Assembly (NCBI GenBank): GCA_043775015.1
Contig: JAYVSV010000054.1
Span: forward strand, 1-15,151
Length of the DNA: 15,151 nt
Source: CANJXF01 sp043775015
GTDB lineage: Bacteria > Verrucomicrobiota > Verrucomicrobiia > Limisphaerales > CANJXF01
Reading direction: 5' to 3'
The notes below the pieces were generated by a model. That model was not told where the DNA came from, made no database searches, and saw only the letters and a program-made list of their open reading frames with translations. Below are positions 8,037-15,151 of the stretch, one piece after another. A program made the translations under genes and the position numbers. Position 1 is the first letter of the stretch; each line of letters starts with the position of its first letter.

Positions 8037-11000
8037 ATGAAAATAAAATTATACAGGATCGTTTTGGTCGCCTTGGTGGCCACAGGTATCGTGGCGGGAT
8101 GGATCGTTTTTACGAACCAGAAAACAGCGCCTGTGACGAAGCAAATTCCAGCAGTCGCAGCCAAAACGGGATCGAACCCAACCACCACTTTGCCGACGAC
8201 GATTCTTACAAATGAGTGCGAAGTCGTTTCACCTGAACTGCTGGTCACGGCGGCAACGCGTTGGAAACAACCGATTCCCGAGGAGGCGTTTGCTCGTTTT
8301 CGCGATTGGTCGGAAAGGTATCTTGGCAGCGCACCAAAAGATCGCGCGTCCCTTTTACAGGAAGGTGTTTTGCTCGCGGAAGAGCGACAGCGGGAACTCG
8401 TTGCACTGATCAAATCCAACCCCGAGCGTGCCATCGAATTATCAGTGCCGATGAGTGTGCGGCAGGCCTTGCCCTCGGAGGTGGCGGGATTGCTGGAGCA
8501 ACGGATTGCGGCGCGAGGAGATTTGGAAGTGATGGCGGCTCTGGCTGAACCTGGAAAAGAAAATGAAGTGGTGCCGACGTGGCGTTTGGCACAAATCGGC
8601 GGCAAGGAATATAAAGCATTCGTGTATGGCCGGCGTTTGGGCGAGCCGACGCGAAACCATATTCCGCTCAACGGAATTGCCGTGAACAATCTTCTGGCTG
8701 TGAATGCAAACCCCGTTCGCGTTCTGGAACCAGAGGAAGCGGCGGCGGCAAAATTGAAAGCTCGCGAAGCAATTTGCTCGGTGTCTGGTTTGTCTTCAAC
8801 CGTGATTAAGCAGGAAGTCGCAGTAGAGGTTGGCGAACAGATCGTTTTCGTCTGTCGTGCCGGACATATCCAGGCATTGAACGATCGTTTGACCCAAGCG
8901 GAAAGCGGCGCACCCGGGCCAACGCCCGAGGCCAGCGCGCCGGAAGCGTCGTCTTGGACCGAGGGACAAAAAAATCTGATCCTGATTCGCGTTGATTTTT
9001 CCGACCTCGCTGGTGGTCCGTTTGCAGACATGGTTGGCACAAATCTGGTCAGTGGCTTGAATAGTTTTTATAGTGAGATGTCGTACGGTCGAGCCAGTTT
9101 CAGTCTCGCTGGGGCCGGTTCGGAGGTGACGCCGATTTTTCGAATGCCGCAAACCGCTTCGTATTACGGCACCAACGATTATTACAATCAGCTTCGCACC
9201 GATGCGCGCGCGGCAGCGACGGCGGCTGGTTATGTTTTGGCGAATTATCATTGGGATGTGACGTGCATGGGTGCAGTGCCCGGTTTTGGTTGGGCTGGAC
9301 TGGCGTATGTCGGTGGGGCCGGGGCATGGATTCGCAACACTTCTTCCACTGGCGTCACCGGGCATGAGCTGGGCCACAACTACGGACTCAATCACGCGAA
9401 CTATTGGGACACGGCTGGTGCCAGCGTCACCGGCCCGGGAACAAGCGTTGAGTATGGAGACCCTTTCGACACGATGGGATCGGCCAGCGCGGGAAATAAT
9501 CATTTCAATGCACGCTACAAAAATTATTTAAATTGGCTCACGACGAATGAAGTCGCGACTGTGTCATCGAATGGAACCTATCGCGTTTTCGCGCACGACA
9601 ACGTTGCCTCAACCGGCGTTCGCGGTTTAAGCATTGTTAAGAATGCCAGTACGAATTACTGGATTGAATTTCGCCAAAAATTTACCAGCAACAAATGGTT
9701 GATGAGCGGCGCAGGTTTGCGTTGGGGGCAAAGTAGTAATCAAAAAAGTCATTTGCTTGATACCACGCCCGGTTCGACTGATCTCAAAAATGATTCCGCG
9801 ATTGTGATTGGCCGGACGTTTTCTGATTTGCAGTCGGGCATTCATATTACGCCGATTGGCAAAGGCGGCACGGTTCCCGAATCGCTCGACGTGGTGGTGA
9901 ATCTGGGTTCGTTCCCGACCAATGTTCCTCCGACGATTTCCTTGCTCGCTGCGGCGACGAATGCCGCGACCGGTGGGACATTAAATTTCTCCACTGACGC
10001 CATCGACGCGAACGGTGATGCGCTCGCTTACTACTGGGATTTTGGCGACGGCAATTTTGGAACAAACGGCGCGACCGCTTCGAAAAGCTGGAGCAGCGCA
10101 GGGGAATATGTGGTTCGTTGCACGGTCACCGACATGAAAGGCGGCACCGCGAGCGATTCGCTGATCGTTGTCATCGGTTCGCCCACGACCTATCGCATCA
10201 GCGGACAGGTGCTCGATGGCTCATTTCAACCGATTCAAAATATTCGCATGTTTGTCTCGACGACGCGCATGACCTACACCGACAGCGACGGAACCTACAC
10301 GCTGGTCGGCTTGCCGGCGGGGACTTACACCGTGAGCGCCAGCCTGGAAAATTACAGTATTGCGAGCACTGGTTTAACGAACACCCTTAGCGTCGGGCCG
10401 AGCCAAACCGGAATCGATTTCATCGCAACGTTCACCACGCTCACTCCGCCTTCTATTGCATCGCAACCGGTGGGTCAGACCGTCAACCCTGGCGCGAGCG
10501 CAACCTTCAGCGTGACCGCGACGGGCACTGCACCCATGAGTTATCAATGGCGTTTCAATTCAACGAACATTGCGGGCGCAACTTCTGCCAGTTACACAAA
10601 AGCGAATGTGCAGGCGACGAACGCAGGAAATTATTCTGTCGTGGTCAGCAACCTGGCGGGAACCGTGACCAGTTCCACCGCCATTCTCGCCGTCAACTCG
10701 CCGCCCAGTATTACAGCTCAACCGCAAAGCCAGATGGCGATCGCCGGAACGAACGTGACGTTTACAGTCGGCGTGAATGGAACAGCGCCGCTGACTTATC
10801 AATGGCGTTTCAACTCGACGAATATTTTTGGCGCGACTGCCGCAACTTTTACGCGCACCAATGTTCAGGCAATTTACGCCGGCAATTACACTGTGATTGT
10901 TACGAACAGCATTGGCTCAGTGACAAGTTCTCCAGCAGCGCTGTCGGTTGGTTTTACGCTGAATACGTCGGCGACGTACGGCGGAACGGTTTCAAGGAAT

Positions 11001-12068
11001 CCTGATCTGCCAGTTTATATTTCCGGCACGGTGGTTACGCTGACTGCAACGCCGGTCACGATTTTCCCATTCGGCGGATGGACGGGCGACGTGAGCGGCA
11101 CGAATAATCCGTTGACTGTGGTGGTGGAAACTAACAAGACCATTGTCGCGAATTTTATTTCGCCCGTGGCAGATTTGATTGTCGATAATCCGTTGGCGAT
11201 TTTTACCGGAACATGGACTGCCAGCTCGAGCGCGGCTGACAAATATGGATCGGATTATCGCACCGTCGCGACGAGCGCGAACTCCACTTCGGCCACCGCG
11301 ACTTTTACTCCGACAGTTGCGACCGCCGGAAGTTACGACGTTTATCTTTGGTTCCCGACGATTACCAAAGGATTCGCGTCCGCTCCATTTACGGTGAGTG
11401 ACATGGATGGCTCGACGAATATCAGCGTGGACCAAACAACCGGCAGCGGCGGTTGGAAATTGCTGTCCGCCGGGAGAAATTTTGCGCAAGGCACAAACGG
11501 ATTTGTTCGACTCGGCAATCAAGGCATGGGTGGAAAAACGGTCGTGGCCGATGCGGTTCGATTGGTATATTCGGAAAACCAAACAGTGCCGCCTCCGCCG
11601 ATCATCACCTCGCAGCCCATCAGCCAAACGGTTAAGCAAAATGCGCACGTTGTTTTCAGCGTTGCTGCCAGTGGCGTGGGAGCGCTTGTTTGTCAGTGGC
11701 GTTTCAATGCGACGAATCTTTTCGGCGCAACGAACGGCGTGCTTGATATTCCATTTGCGCAAGTCACCAACGCCGGGAACTACAGCGTCATCATCACCAA
11801 TTACGGAGGGGCGGTGACCAGCAGTATCGTGAGTCTCGCGGTGATGTTACCGCTGGAAATTCGTTCGATTGAAAAAACTACCAATGGCCAGATTCAACTC
11901 AACTTCACGAGCAATCCTGGAGACGTAATTCAAATTGAATCATCGACAAATCTTCTGGAGTGGCTGCCGTTAACGACCCTAACCAATGTGAGTGGCAGTG
12001 TTGATTTTCTCGACCTGCTTTCCACCGATGTTCCGCTGCGACTTTATCGCGGACGCATTGTTCCTTAA
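8037..12068 (+). CDS. Secreted multidomain metzincin metalloprotease
   Basis: A 1343-residue protein. Residues 7-26 form a hydrophobic export signal or anchor. Residues about 40-305 are a probable propeptide with two cysteines (C247, C273). The protease domain spans about 308-628: HELGHNYGLNH gives zinc ligands H443, H447, H453 and catalytic E444, and DTMG supplies the Met-turn M480. This is the metzincin HExxHxxGxxH pattern, most like gametolysin-type (M11) or M6-like bacterial enzymes. Then follow PKD (about 631-716, YYWDFGDG), a carboxypeptidase-regulatory-like domain (719-800), two Ig-like domains (804-886, 889-972), an InlB-repeat-like domain (973-1042, FGGWTGDVSG), a golvesin-C-like domain (1046-1180, YGSDYRTV) and a third Ig-like domain (about 1184-1270). 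The last ~70 residues (ESSTNLLEWLPL) are a tail common in this group. It presumably digests extracellular protein while the C-terminal domains bind surfaces or glycans. No LPXTG motif or clear sorting signal is seen. Confidence 0.88.
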   Translation: MKIKLYRIVLVALVATGIVAGWIVFTNQKTAPVTKQIPAVAAKTGSNPTTTLPTTILTNECEVVSPELLVTAATRWKQPIPEEAFARFRDWSERYLGSAPKDRASLLQEGVLLAEERQRELVALIKSNPERAIELSVPMSVRQALPSEVAGLLEQRIAARGDLEVMAALAEPGKENEVVPTWRLAQIGGKEYKAFVYGRRLGEPTRNHIPLNGIAVNNLLAVNANPVRVLEPEEAAAAKLKAREAICSVSGLSSTVIKQEVAVEVGEQIVFVCRAGHIQALNDRLTQAESGAPGPTPEASAPEASSWTEGQKNLILIRVDFSDLAGGPFADMVGTNLVSGLNSFYSEMSYGRASFSLAGAGSEVTPIFRMPQTASYYGTNDYYNQLRTDARAAATAAGYVLANYHWDVTCMGAVPGFGWAGLAYVGGAGAWIRNTSSTGVTGHELGHNYGLNHANYWDTAGASVTGPGTSVEYGDPFDTMGSASAGNNHFNARYKNYLNWLTTNEVATVSSNGTYRVFAHDNVASTGVRGLSIVKNASTNYWIEFRQKFTSNKWLMSGAGLRWGQSSNQKSHLLDTTPGSTDLKNDSAIVIGRTFSDLQSGIHITPIGKGGTVPESLDVVVNLGSFPTNVPPTISLLAAATNAATGGTLNFSTDAIDANGDALAYYWDFGDGNFGTNGATASKSWSSAGEYVVRCTVTDMKGGTASDSLIVVIGSPTTYRISGQVLDGSFQPIQNIRMFVSTTRMTYTDSDGTYTLVGLPAGTYTVSASLENYSIASTGLTNTLSVGPSQTGIDFIATFTTLTPPSIASQPVGQTVNPGASATFSVTATGTAPMSYQWRFNSTNIAGATSASYTKANVQATNAGNYSVVVSNLAGTVTSSTAILAVNSPPSITAQPQSQMAIAGTNVTFTVGVNGTAPLTYQWRFNSTNIFGATAATFTRTNVQAIYAGNYTVIVTNSIGSVTSSPAALSVGFTLNTSATYGGTVSRNPDLPVYISGTVVTLTATPVTIFPFGGWTGDVSGTNNPLTVVVETNKTIVANFISPVADLIVDNPLAIFTGTWTASSSAADKYGSDYRTVATSANSTSATATFTPTVATAGSYDVYLWFPTITKGFASAPFTVSDMDGSTNISVDQTTGSGGWKLLSAGRNFAQGTNGFVRLGNQGMGGKTVVADAVRLVYSENQTVPPPPIITSQPISQTVKQNAHVVFSVAASGVGALVCQWRFNATNLFGATNGVLDIPFAQVTNAGNYSVIITNYGGAVTSSIVSLAVMLPLEIRSIEKTTNGQIQLNFTSNPGDVIQIESSTNLLEWLPLTTLTNVSGSVDFLDLLSTDVPLRLYRGRIVP
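10446..10952 (+). repeat. Tandem Ig-domain coding repeat (two units, ~255 nt)
   Basis: Two adjacent units inside the protease gene encode Ig-like domains with near-identical cores. The 18-nt string TTATCAATGGCGTTTCAA occurs at 10541-10558 and again at 10796-10813, exactly 255 nt (85 codons) apart. A third, more distant copy with CAGTGGCGTTTCAA begins at 11694, after the InlB-like and golvesin-like domains. The pattern implies intragenic duplication. Confidence 0.8.
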
Positions 12069-12079
12069 AACGGCGGTAA

Positions 12080-13462
12080 TTAGAAATGGTTTGGTGCCCG
12101 ATGCAAGAATTTACCGCGACCCGCCTCGCCGACAAATTTTCCATCGCGCACCGCAACTTTTCCGCGAACCGTGACGACGTGAGGACGTCCTTCAATGGTC
12201 ATTCCTTCAAACGCGTTGTAATCGAGATTCATCTGGTGCGTCCTGGCTGAAATCTTTCCGCGATATTTTGGATCATAAACCACGAGATCCGCATCGGAGC
12301 CGGGTTGAATGGTTCCTTTGCGCGGGAACAGCCCAAAAAGTTTCGCCGCTTGCGTGCTGGCCGCATCGACGAAGCGATGTAGATCAATGCGGTCGCGCTT
12401 CACGCCATAGGTGTAAAACAGATTGACCCGATCTTCGAGCGATGGAATTCCATTGGGAATTTTTGTGAAATCATTTTTGCCCATCTGCTTTTGTGTCGCA
12501 AAATCAAATGGCGCGTGGTCGGTCGCAAGGGTTGAGGCGAAACCTTTGCGCAAGGCGTTCCAAAGAACATTTTGATTTTTCTTTTCGCGCAGGGGAGGGG
12601 ACATGACAAATTTGGCTCCTTCAAAGTTCGATTTCTCTGCGTCGGTTTTATCGCAGAGCAGATATTGAATCAGCGTTTCGACCCAGACATTCACGCCGCG
12701 CGCCGAACCTTGCATCGCTTCACGCAACGCTTCTTCGCAACTCAGATGCACGATGTAAACATGCGCGCCGGTCATCTCGGCAAAGGTCATCAAGTGATGC
12801 ACGCCCTCGGCTTCGACGATGGGCGGACGACTCTCGTGATGAAACTCCGGCCCGGTTTTGCCCTCCGACAAAAATTTCTTTTGCAGTTCCAAAATCAAAT
12901 CCGCGTTCTCGCAATGCGCCGTGGTAATGACGCCGAGTTGCTTGGCGAGACAAAGTGTTTTGTAAAGTTCTTCGTCGGTGACGCCGAGCGCGCCTTTGTA
13001 GGCGAGAAAAATTTTAAAACTGCTCACGCCGCGTTTGACAATTTCTTTGAAATCGCGTTCCGCTTCCTCGTCATAACGGGTCACCCCCATGTGGAACGTG
13101 AAATCGCACGCACTGGTTCCGTTCGCTTTGCCGAGCCAAAGATCGAATGCTTCGAGCGGTTTTTCTTCGCGACCCGGACAAATCATTTCGATGTATGTCG
13201 TCGTGCCGCCGACGAGCGCGGCTTTGCTCGCCGTCTCGTGCGTGTCCTTCGCGAACGTCCCCATGAATGGTAAATAAATATGGACGTGTGGATCGATGAA
13301 TCCTGGGAAAACATATTTACCAGCGGCATCAATGACTTCTGTTCCAGGTGGCGCAGAAATATTTTTATCGATGCGCGTGATGGTTTCGCTTTCGCAAAAA
13401 ATGTCAGCGATGTAACGCTCGCTGGCGGTGATAATTTCGCCGTTCTTGATCAGGAGAGACAT
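12080..13462 (-). CDS. hydA: Dihydropyrimidinase / D-hydantoinase-type amidohydrolase
   Basis: A 460-residue cytoplasmic amidohydrolase, full length for the family. The binuclear metal site is complete and falls almost exactly at canonical bacterial D-hydantoinase numbering: H59 and H61 (DPHVH), K150 (SSFKIF, the carboxylated lysine), H183 (TTAHCEN), H239 (YIVHLS) and D315 (ATDHAPF). Substrate-binding Y155 (AYKG), S288 and N337 are also present. It should open the cyclic amide ring of dihydropyrimidines or 5-substituted hydantoins. Dihydropyrimidinase in reductive pyrimidine breakdown is the likeliest role, but phenylhydantoinase or allantoinase-like activity cannot be excluded by sequence alone. 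No other pyrimidine-degradation gene (preA/preT, beta-ureidopropionase) is in the window, so the gene stands alone. It has no signal peptide. The ATG at 13462 lacks a clear Shine-Dalgarno site. Its stop lies 11 nt from that of the convergent protease gene. Confidence 0.9.
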   Translation of the reverse strand: MSLLIKNGEIITASERYIADIFCESETITRIDKNISAPPGTEVIDAAGKYVFPGFIDPHVHIYLPFMGTFAKDTHETASKAALVGGTTTYIEMICPGREEKPLEAFDLWLGKANGTSACDFTFHMGVTRYDEEAERDFKEIVKRGVSSFKIFLAYKGALGVTDEELYKTLCLAKQLGVITTAHCENADLILELQKKFLSEGKTGPEFHHESRPPIVEAEGVHHLMTFAEMTGAHVYIVHLSCEEALREAMQGSARGVNVWVETLIQYLLCDKTDAEKSNFEGAKFVMSPPLREKKNQNVLWNALRKGFASTLATDHAPFDFATQKQMGKNDFTKIPNGIPSLEDRVNLFYTYGVKRDRIDLHRFVDAASTQAAKLFGLFPRKGTIQPGSDADLVVYDPKYRGKISARTHQMNLDYNAFEGMTIEGRPHVVTVRGKVAVRDGKFVGEAGRGKFLHRAPNHF

Positions 13463-13676
13463 AACGCTATTTATTTAAACACGGAAGACTCTGCGGTCGG
13501 CGAGAAAAAAGCGAAGGATTGTCAGGTTGATCTTTAAACTGAAATCGCGTTTGGAACGAAGCTGGGAATCGGCGACATGGACAAACCCGCGAGCGAACAT
13601 GTAAGCATAATCAAAAACAAAAACTGCGACGCCTCCCGTGAAGAGAGCGCGCCTTCTCACTCCCTCACCCACAGCT

Positions 13677-14080
13677 CTACGTCTTCGGCGGGGTTTTCTT
13701 GCGGCCGTCGATATACCACTCAAACAGACGGGTGAAGAACTCCTTCGAGACCTCCGGGTCATCGCTGACTTTTTTGTAAAACTTGAAGTTGTCGTTCACC
13801 AAGTCCTCGAAGGCATCCTCGGCCACCTGCCGGAACGTGGCTTCGACCGAGTGGCGTGTCCCATTCTTGAGCTGCTGCTGGAGCGCCTCGTCTTCGCTGA
13901 TTTGTTGGTGTGCGTGTCGAACTCATCGGCGATGTCGAAGGCGGCGCAGAGTTCGATGTCTTTTTGTGAGAGGTAGTGGGTGTGGATGAGGACTTCGCGG
14001 ATTTGGTCGGAGGCGTCCGAATACTCGCGGTCGTCGGGTTGTTGCTCTCTTCGAGGAAGTGGGCGTAGCAGCGCGTCAAG
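13677..14080 (-). pseudogene. Frameshifted C-terminal remnant of a type I restriction R (HsdR-like) subunit
   Basis: Protein-like sequence continues across three minus-strand frames: LDALLR (about 14080-14063), CYAHFLEESNNP (14070-14037), DDREYSDASDQIREVL...ADEFDTHTN (14035-13904), then QISEDEALQQQLKNGT...VAEDAFEDL, NDNFKFYKKVSDDPEVSKEF and FTRLFEWYIDG to the TAG at 13677-13679. The FKFYKKVSDDPE...LFEWYI ending resembles the C-terminus of HsdR-type restriction subunits; this is recognition from memory and moderate only. At about 130 residues it lacks the endonuclease and helicase domains of a ~1000-residue HsdR, and the preceding DUF6155-like gene occupies the space where they would be. The last segment is open from 13922. 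Either the gene has decayed or the assembly has several indel errors; the missing N-terminal 85% favours real deletion. Confidence 0.5.
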
Positions 14081-14636
14081 AGCCGCCGAGTTCCTCTTCC
14101 AGTTGTCCCACCACGTCGGCGATGAAATCGTGGAAGCCCCAGCCGATGCCATCGGTGAGCTGCTCCACCTTGGCCAGGCGTTCGGCAAATGGCGGATACA
14201 GTTCCGTCTCTTTGCGGAGAAGCACCGCCAGCTCGTCCAGGGCGGACTCGATGCTGCTGTAGAAGCCTTCGGCGATGTCCCCGTATTCATGGGTGTATTT
14301 CACCCCGTTTTCGACGTAGCACATGAGCAGTTCCGCCGTGCCGGGGAGATTGCCGGTGGCCTTGCGGTAGTCGCGGATGGCTTTGCGCGCCTCGCCCAGC
14401 TTGAGTTTGCCGAGACCCCGGACGGGAAAGAACTGCTCCACGATCTTCTTCCGATAACTCTCCATTGCCGCGCCGCCGCCCGCTTCGGCCTGGCAGCGCG
14501 CTAGGAGGAAGGCGCGGTTCTCCGCACCCGCTTCGTAGAGGTCTTTCACCAAAGCGAGCAGCGCGGGCTTTTCCCAGGTGGCGAGGTGTTGGCGGATGAC
14601 GGTCCAGTTGGCGGTTTTTTGAGTGGTGGTTTTCAT
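14076..14636 (-). CDS. DUF6155-like hypothetical protein
   Basis: A 186-residue, probably cytoplasmic, charged helical protein without a signal peptide or membrane segment. Its layout resembles the DUF6155 family: an N-terminal helical segment (LLALVKDLYEAGAENRAFL, about 26-44), YRKKIVEQFFPVRG (about 61-74) followed by ARKAIRDYRKATG, an MCYVENGVKYTHEYGDI segment, and a near-terminal GIGWGFHDFIADV motif. No catalytic motif or function is known. Family assignment is from memory of motif order and is moderate. The ATG at 14636 lies 39 nt after the DUF3024 gene in the same direction, so the two are probably co-transcribed. Its TGA (14076-14078) overlaps the first codons of the HsdR-like remnant, suggesting a deletion junction or operon-style overlap. 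Its position inside a type I restriction-modification locus suggests an accessory or anti-restriction-related role, but that is inference. Confidence 0.65.
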   Translation of the reverse strand: MKTTTQKTANWTVIRQHLATWEKPALLALVKDLYEAGAENRAFLLARCQAEAGGGAAMESYRKKIVEQFFPVRGLGKLKLGEARKAIRDYRKATGNLPGTAELLMCYVENGVKYTHEYGDIAEGFYSSIESALDELAVLLRKETELYPPFAERLAKVEQLTDGIGWGFHDFIADVVGQLEEELGGS

Positions 14637-14675
14637 CGTGGGTGTGAGGTGGGAGGGATGGCTGCAAAAGGCAGA

Positions 14676-15026
14676 TCAGCCGAAGAAGCAGCCGTTCGGG
14701 TCTTGGTGGATCATTTGCAAGGCGTCGCGCAGAGATGCGGCTTCCGGGCACGGGGAATAGCGGTGCCATTTGAGGTCGGCCCGTTTCCAGAAGAGGTGCC
14801 ACACGTCGCGGGAGCGGACGAACTGCACTTTGGCGATGGCCTCCTCGATGTGTTCACCGGGGCGATTGAAGGCGGGGCGGACGAAGAAGAGTTCGATGCT
14901 GGTGTCGTCGAAACGCTGCCCTTCGCGAACTTTGTCCCGCAGGTGCAGCGGCGGACGGCGGAGTGCCCAGAATTGTGTTTCGAGGGTCGCGGTGTGTTCA
15001 GCGATTTCGGTTTCGGTGAAAGGCAT
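14676..15026 (-). CDS. DUF3024 domain protein
   Basis: A 116-residue small cytoplasmic protein that matches DUF3024 over its whole length: RPPLHLRDKVREGQ (about 24-37), SIELFFVRPAFNRPGE (43-58), EAIAKVQFVRSRDVWHLFWKRADLKWHRY (about 62-90), and the family's usual ending DPNGCFFG. The tryptophan-rich VWHLFWKRADLKWH core is the family hallmark. The function of DUF3024 is unknown. The ATG at 15026 lies 18 nt after the stop of the upstream restriction-modification subunit, so it is probably part of the same operon. No frameshift is seen, so unlike the HsdR-like remnant downstream this gene appears intact. Confidence 0.8.
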   Translation of the reverse strand: MPFTETEIAEHTATLETQFWALRRPPLHLRDKVREGQRFDDTSIELFFVRPAFNRPGEHIEEAIAKVQFVRSRDVWHLFWKRADLKWHRYSPCPEAASLRDALQMIHQDPNGCFFG

Positions 15027-15044
15027 GGCGGGCGAGTGGAGTGG

Positions 15045-15151
15045 TCAGGCCCCCGGGGTGGCGGGCGTTTCTTCGCCCCAGATGCGGGCGAGGGTGGCTT
15101 GGATCTTTTGCTCGAAGCGGGTGATCAGTTCCCGGTTCGCGGCCACGAGGG
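15045..15151 (-). CDS. 3' end of a type I restriction-modification subunit (HsdM/HsdS-like), partial
   Basis: Only the last 34 codons are in the window; the gene continues past the right edge. The tail reads LVAANRELITRFEQKIQATL followed by ARIWGEE and TPATPGA before TGA (15045-15047). An (N)RELI-x-RFE-x-KIQATLARxWGE tail is one I associate with type I HsdM/HsdS subunits, where it forms a C-terminal helix. With 34 residues I cannot choose between the methylation and the specificity subunit, and another coiled-coil protein is possible. It is the upstream gene of the operon running leftward into DUF3024, the DUF6155-like gene and the HsdR-like remnant. Confidence 0.5.
   Translation of the reverse strand, partial: LVAANRELITRFEQKIQATLARIWGEETPATPGA

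Noticed and set aside
8030..9503. Minus-strand frames opposite the 5' part of the protease gene
   Set aside because: They are serine/arginine-rich shadow translations without motifs; the plus strand has the signal sequence and a continuous reading frame through the HExxH motif.
10446..11853. Regularly spaced repeats that might suggest a CRISPR or repeat array
   Set aside because: The repeats are in-frame Ig-like domain coding units of about 85 codons, not short direct repeats with spacers.
13600..13660. Possible terminator with T-tracts after the HsdR-like remnant on the minus strand
   Set aside because: The candidate stem has several mismatches and does not sit directly before the T-tracts.
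13475..13762. 95-codon minus-strand frame upstream of the hydantoinase gene
   Set aside because: Arginine-rich start overlapping the HsdR-like remnant in another frame. The later part looks faintly protein-like but I recognise nothing in it, so it is left as unannotated intergenic sequence.

Overview
The window looks like a chromosomal segment of a Verrucomicrobiota bacterium of the Pedosphaera/Limisphaera kind. That is an inference from style: large secreted proteins with YQWRFN-type Ig-like domains, a secreted PQQ-type propeller that starts EDWPQWRGPNRNG just after its signal peptide, few clear Shine-Dalgarno sites, and a long palindromic repeat behind a gene. No rRNA, tRNA, CRISPR array or complete insertion sequence is visible.

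Region 1 (1-7733, all genes on the minus strand) encodes four exported proteins. In transcription order they are a PQQ-like beta-propeller protein (6450-7733), a propeller plus (alpha/alpha)-toroid protein (4135-6432, only 17 nt downstream), a Tat-exported N,N-dimethylformamidase-like protein (2204-3805) and a six-hairpin-glycosidase-like protein (120-2063). The first two are probably one transcript. The other two follow after gaps of 329 and 140 nt. All four carry export signals and two have toroid folds typical of glycan-active enzymes, so a periplasmic or surface role on amide-bearing or glycan substrates is plausible but unproven. A 118-nt nested palindrome (1-118) lies immediately after the last stop codon.

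Region 2 (7734-12068) is a divergent intergenic region followed by a 1343-residue plus-strand protein. It has an N-terminal export anchor, a probable propeptide, a metzincin protease domain (HELGHNYGLNH plus a Met-turn), then PKD, carboxypeptidase-regulatory-like, two tandem Ig-like, InlB-repeat-like, golvesin-like and a third Ig-like domain.

Region 3 (12080-13462, minus) is a dihydropyrimidinase/D-hydantoinase-type amidohydrolase with every catalytic residue in place. It converges on the protease gene with only 11 nt between the two stop codons.

Region 4 (about 13600-15151, minus) is visibly more G+C-rich and looks like the eroded end of a type I restriction-modification locus. From the right edge it holds the last 34 codons of a probable HsdM or HsdS-type subunit, a DUF3024 protein, a DUF6155-like protein, and a frameshifted C-terminal scrap of what looks like an HsdR restriction subunit. 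The R subunit is therefore not intact here. The two small genes lie where part of the hsd operon would be expected and are the best candidates in the window for a poorly described accessory function.
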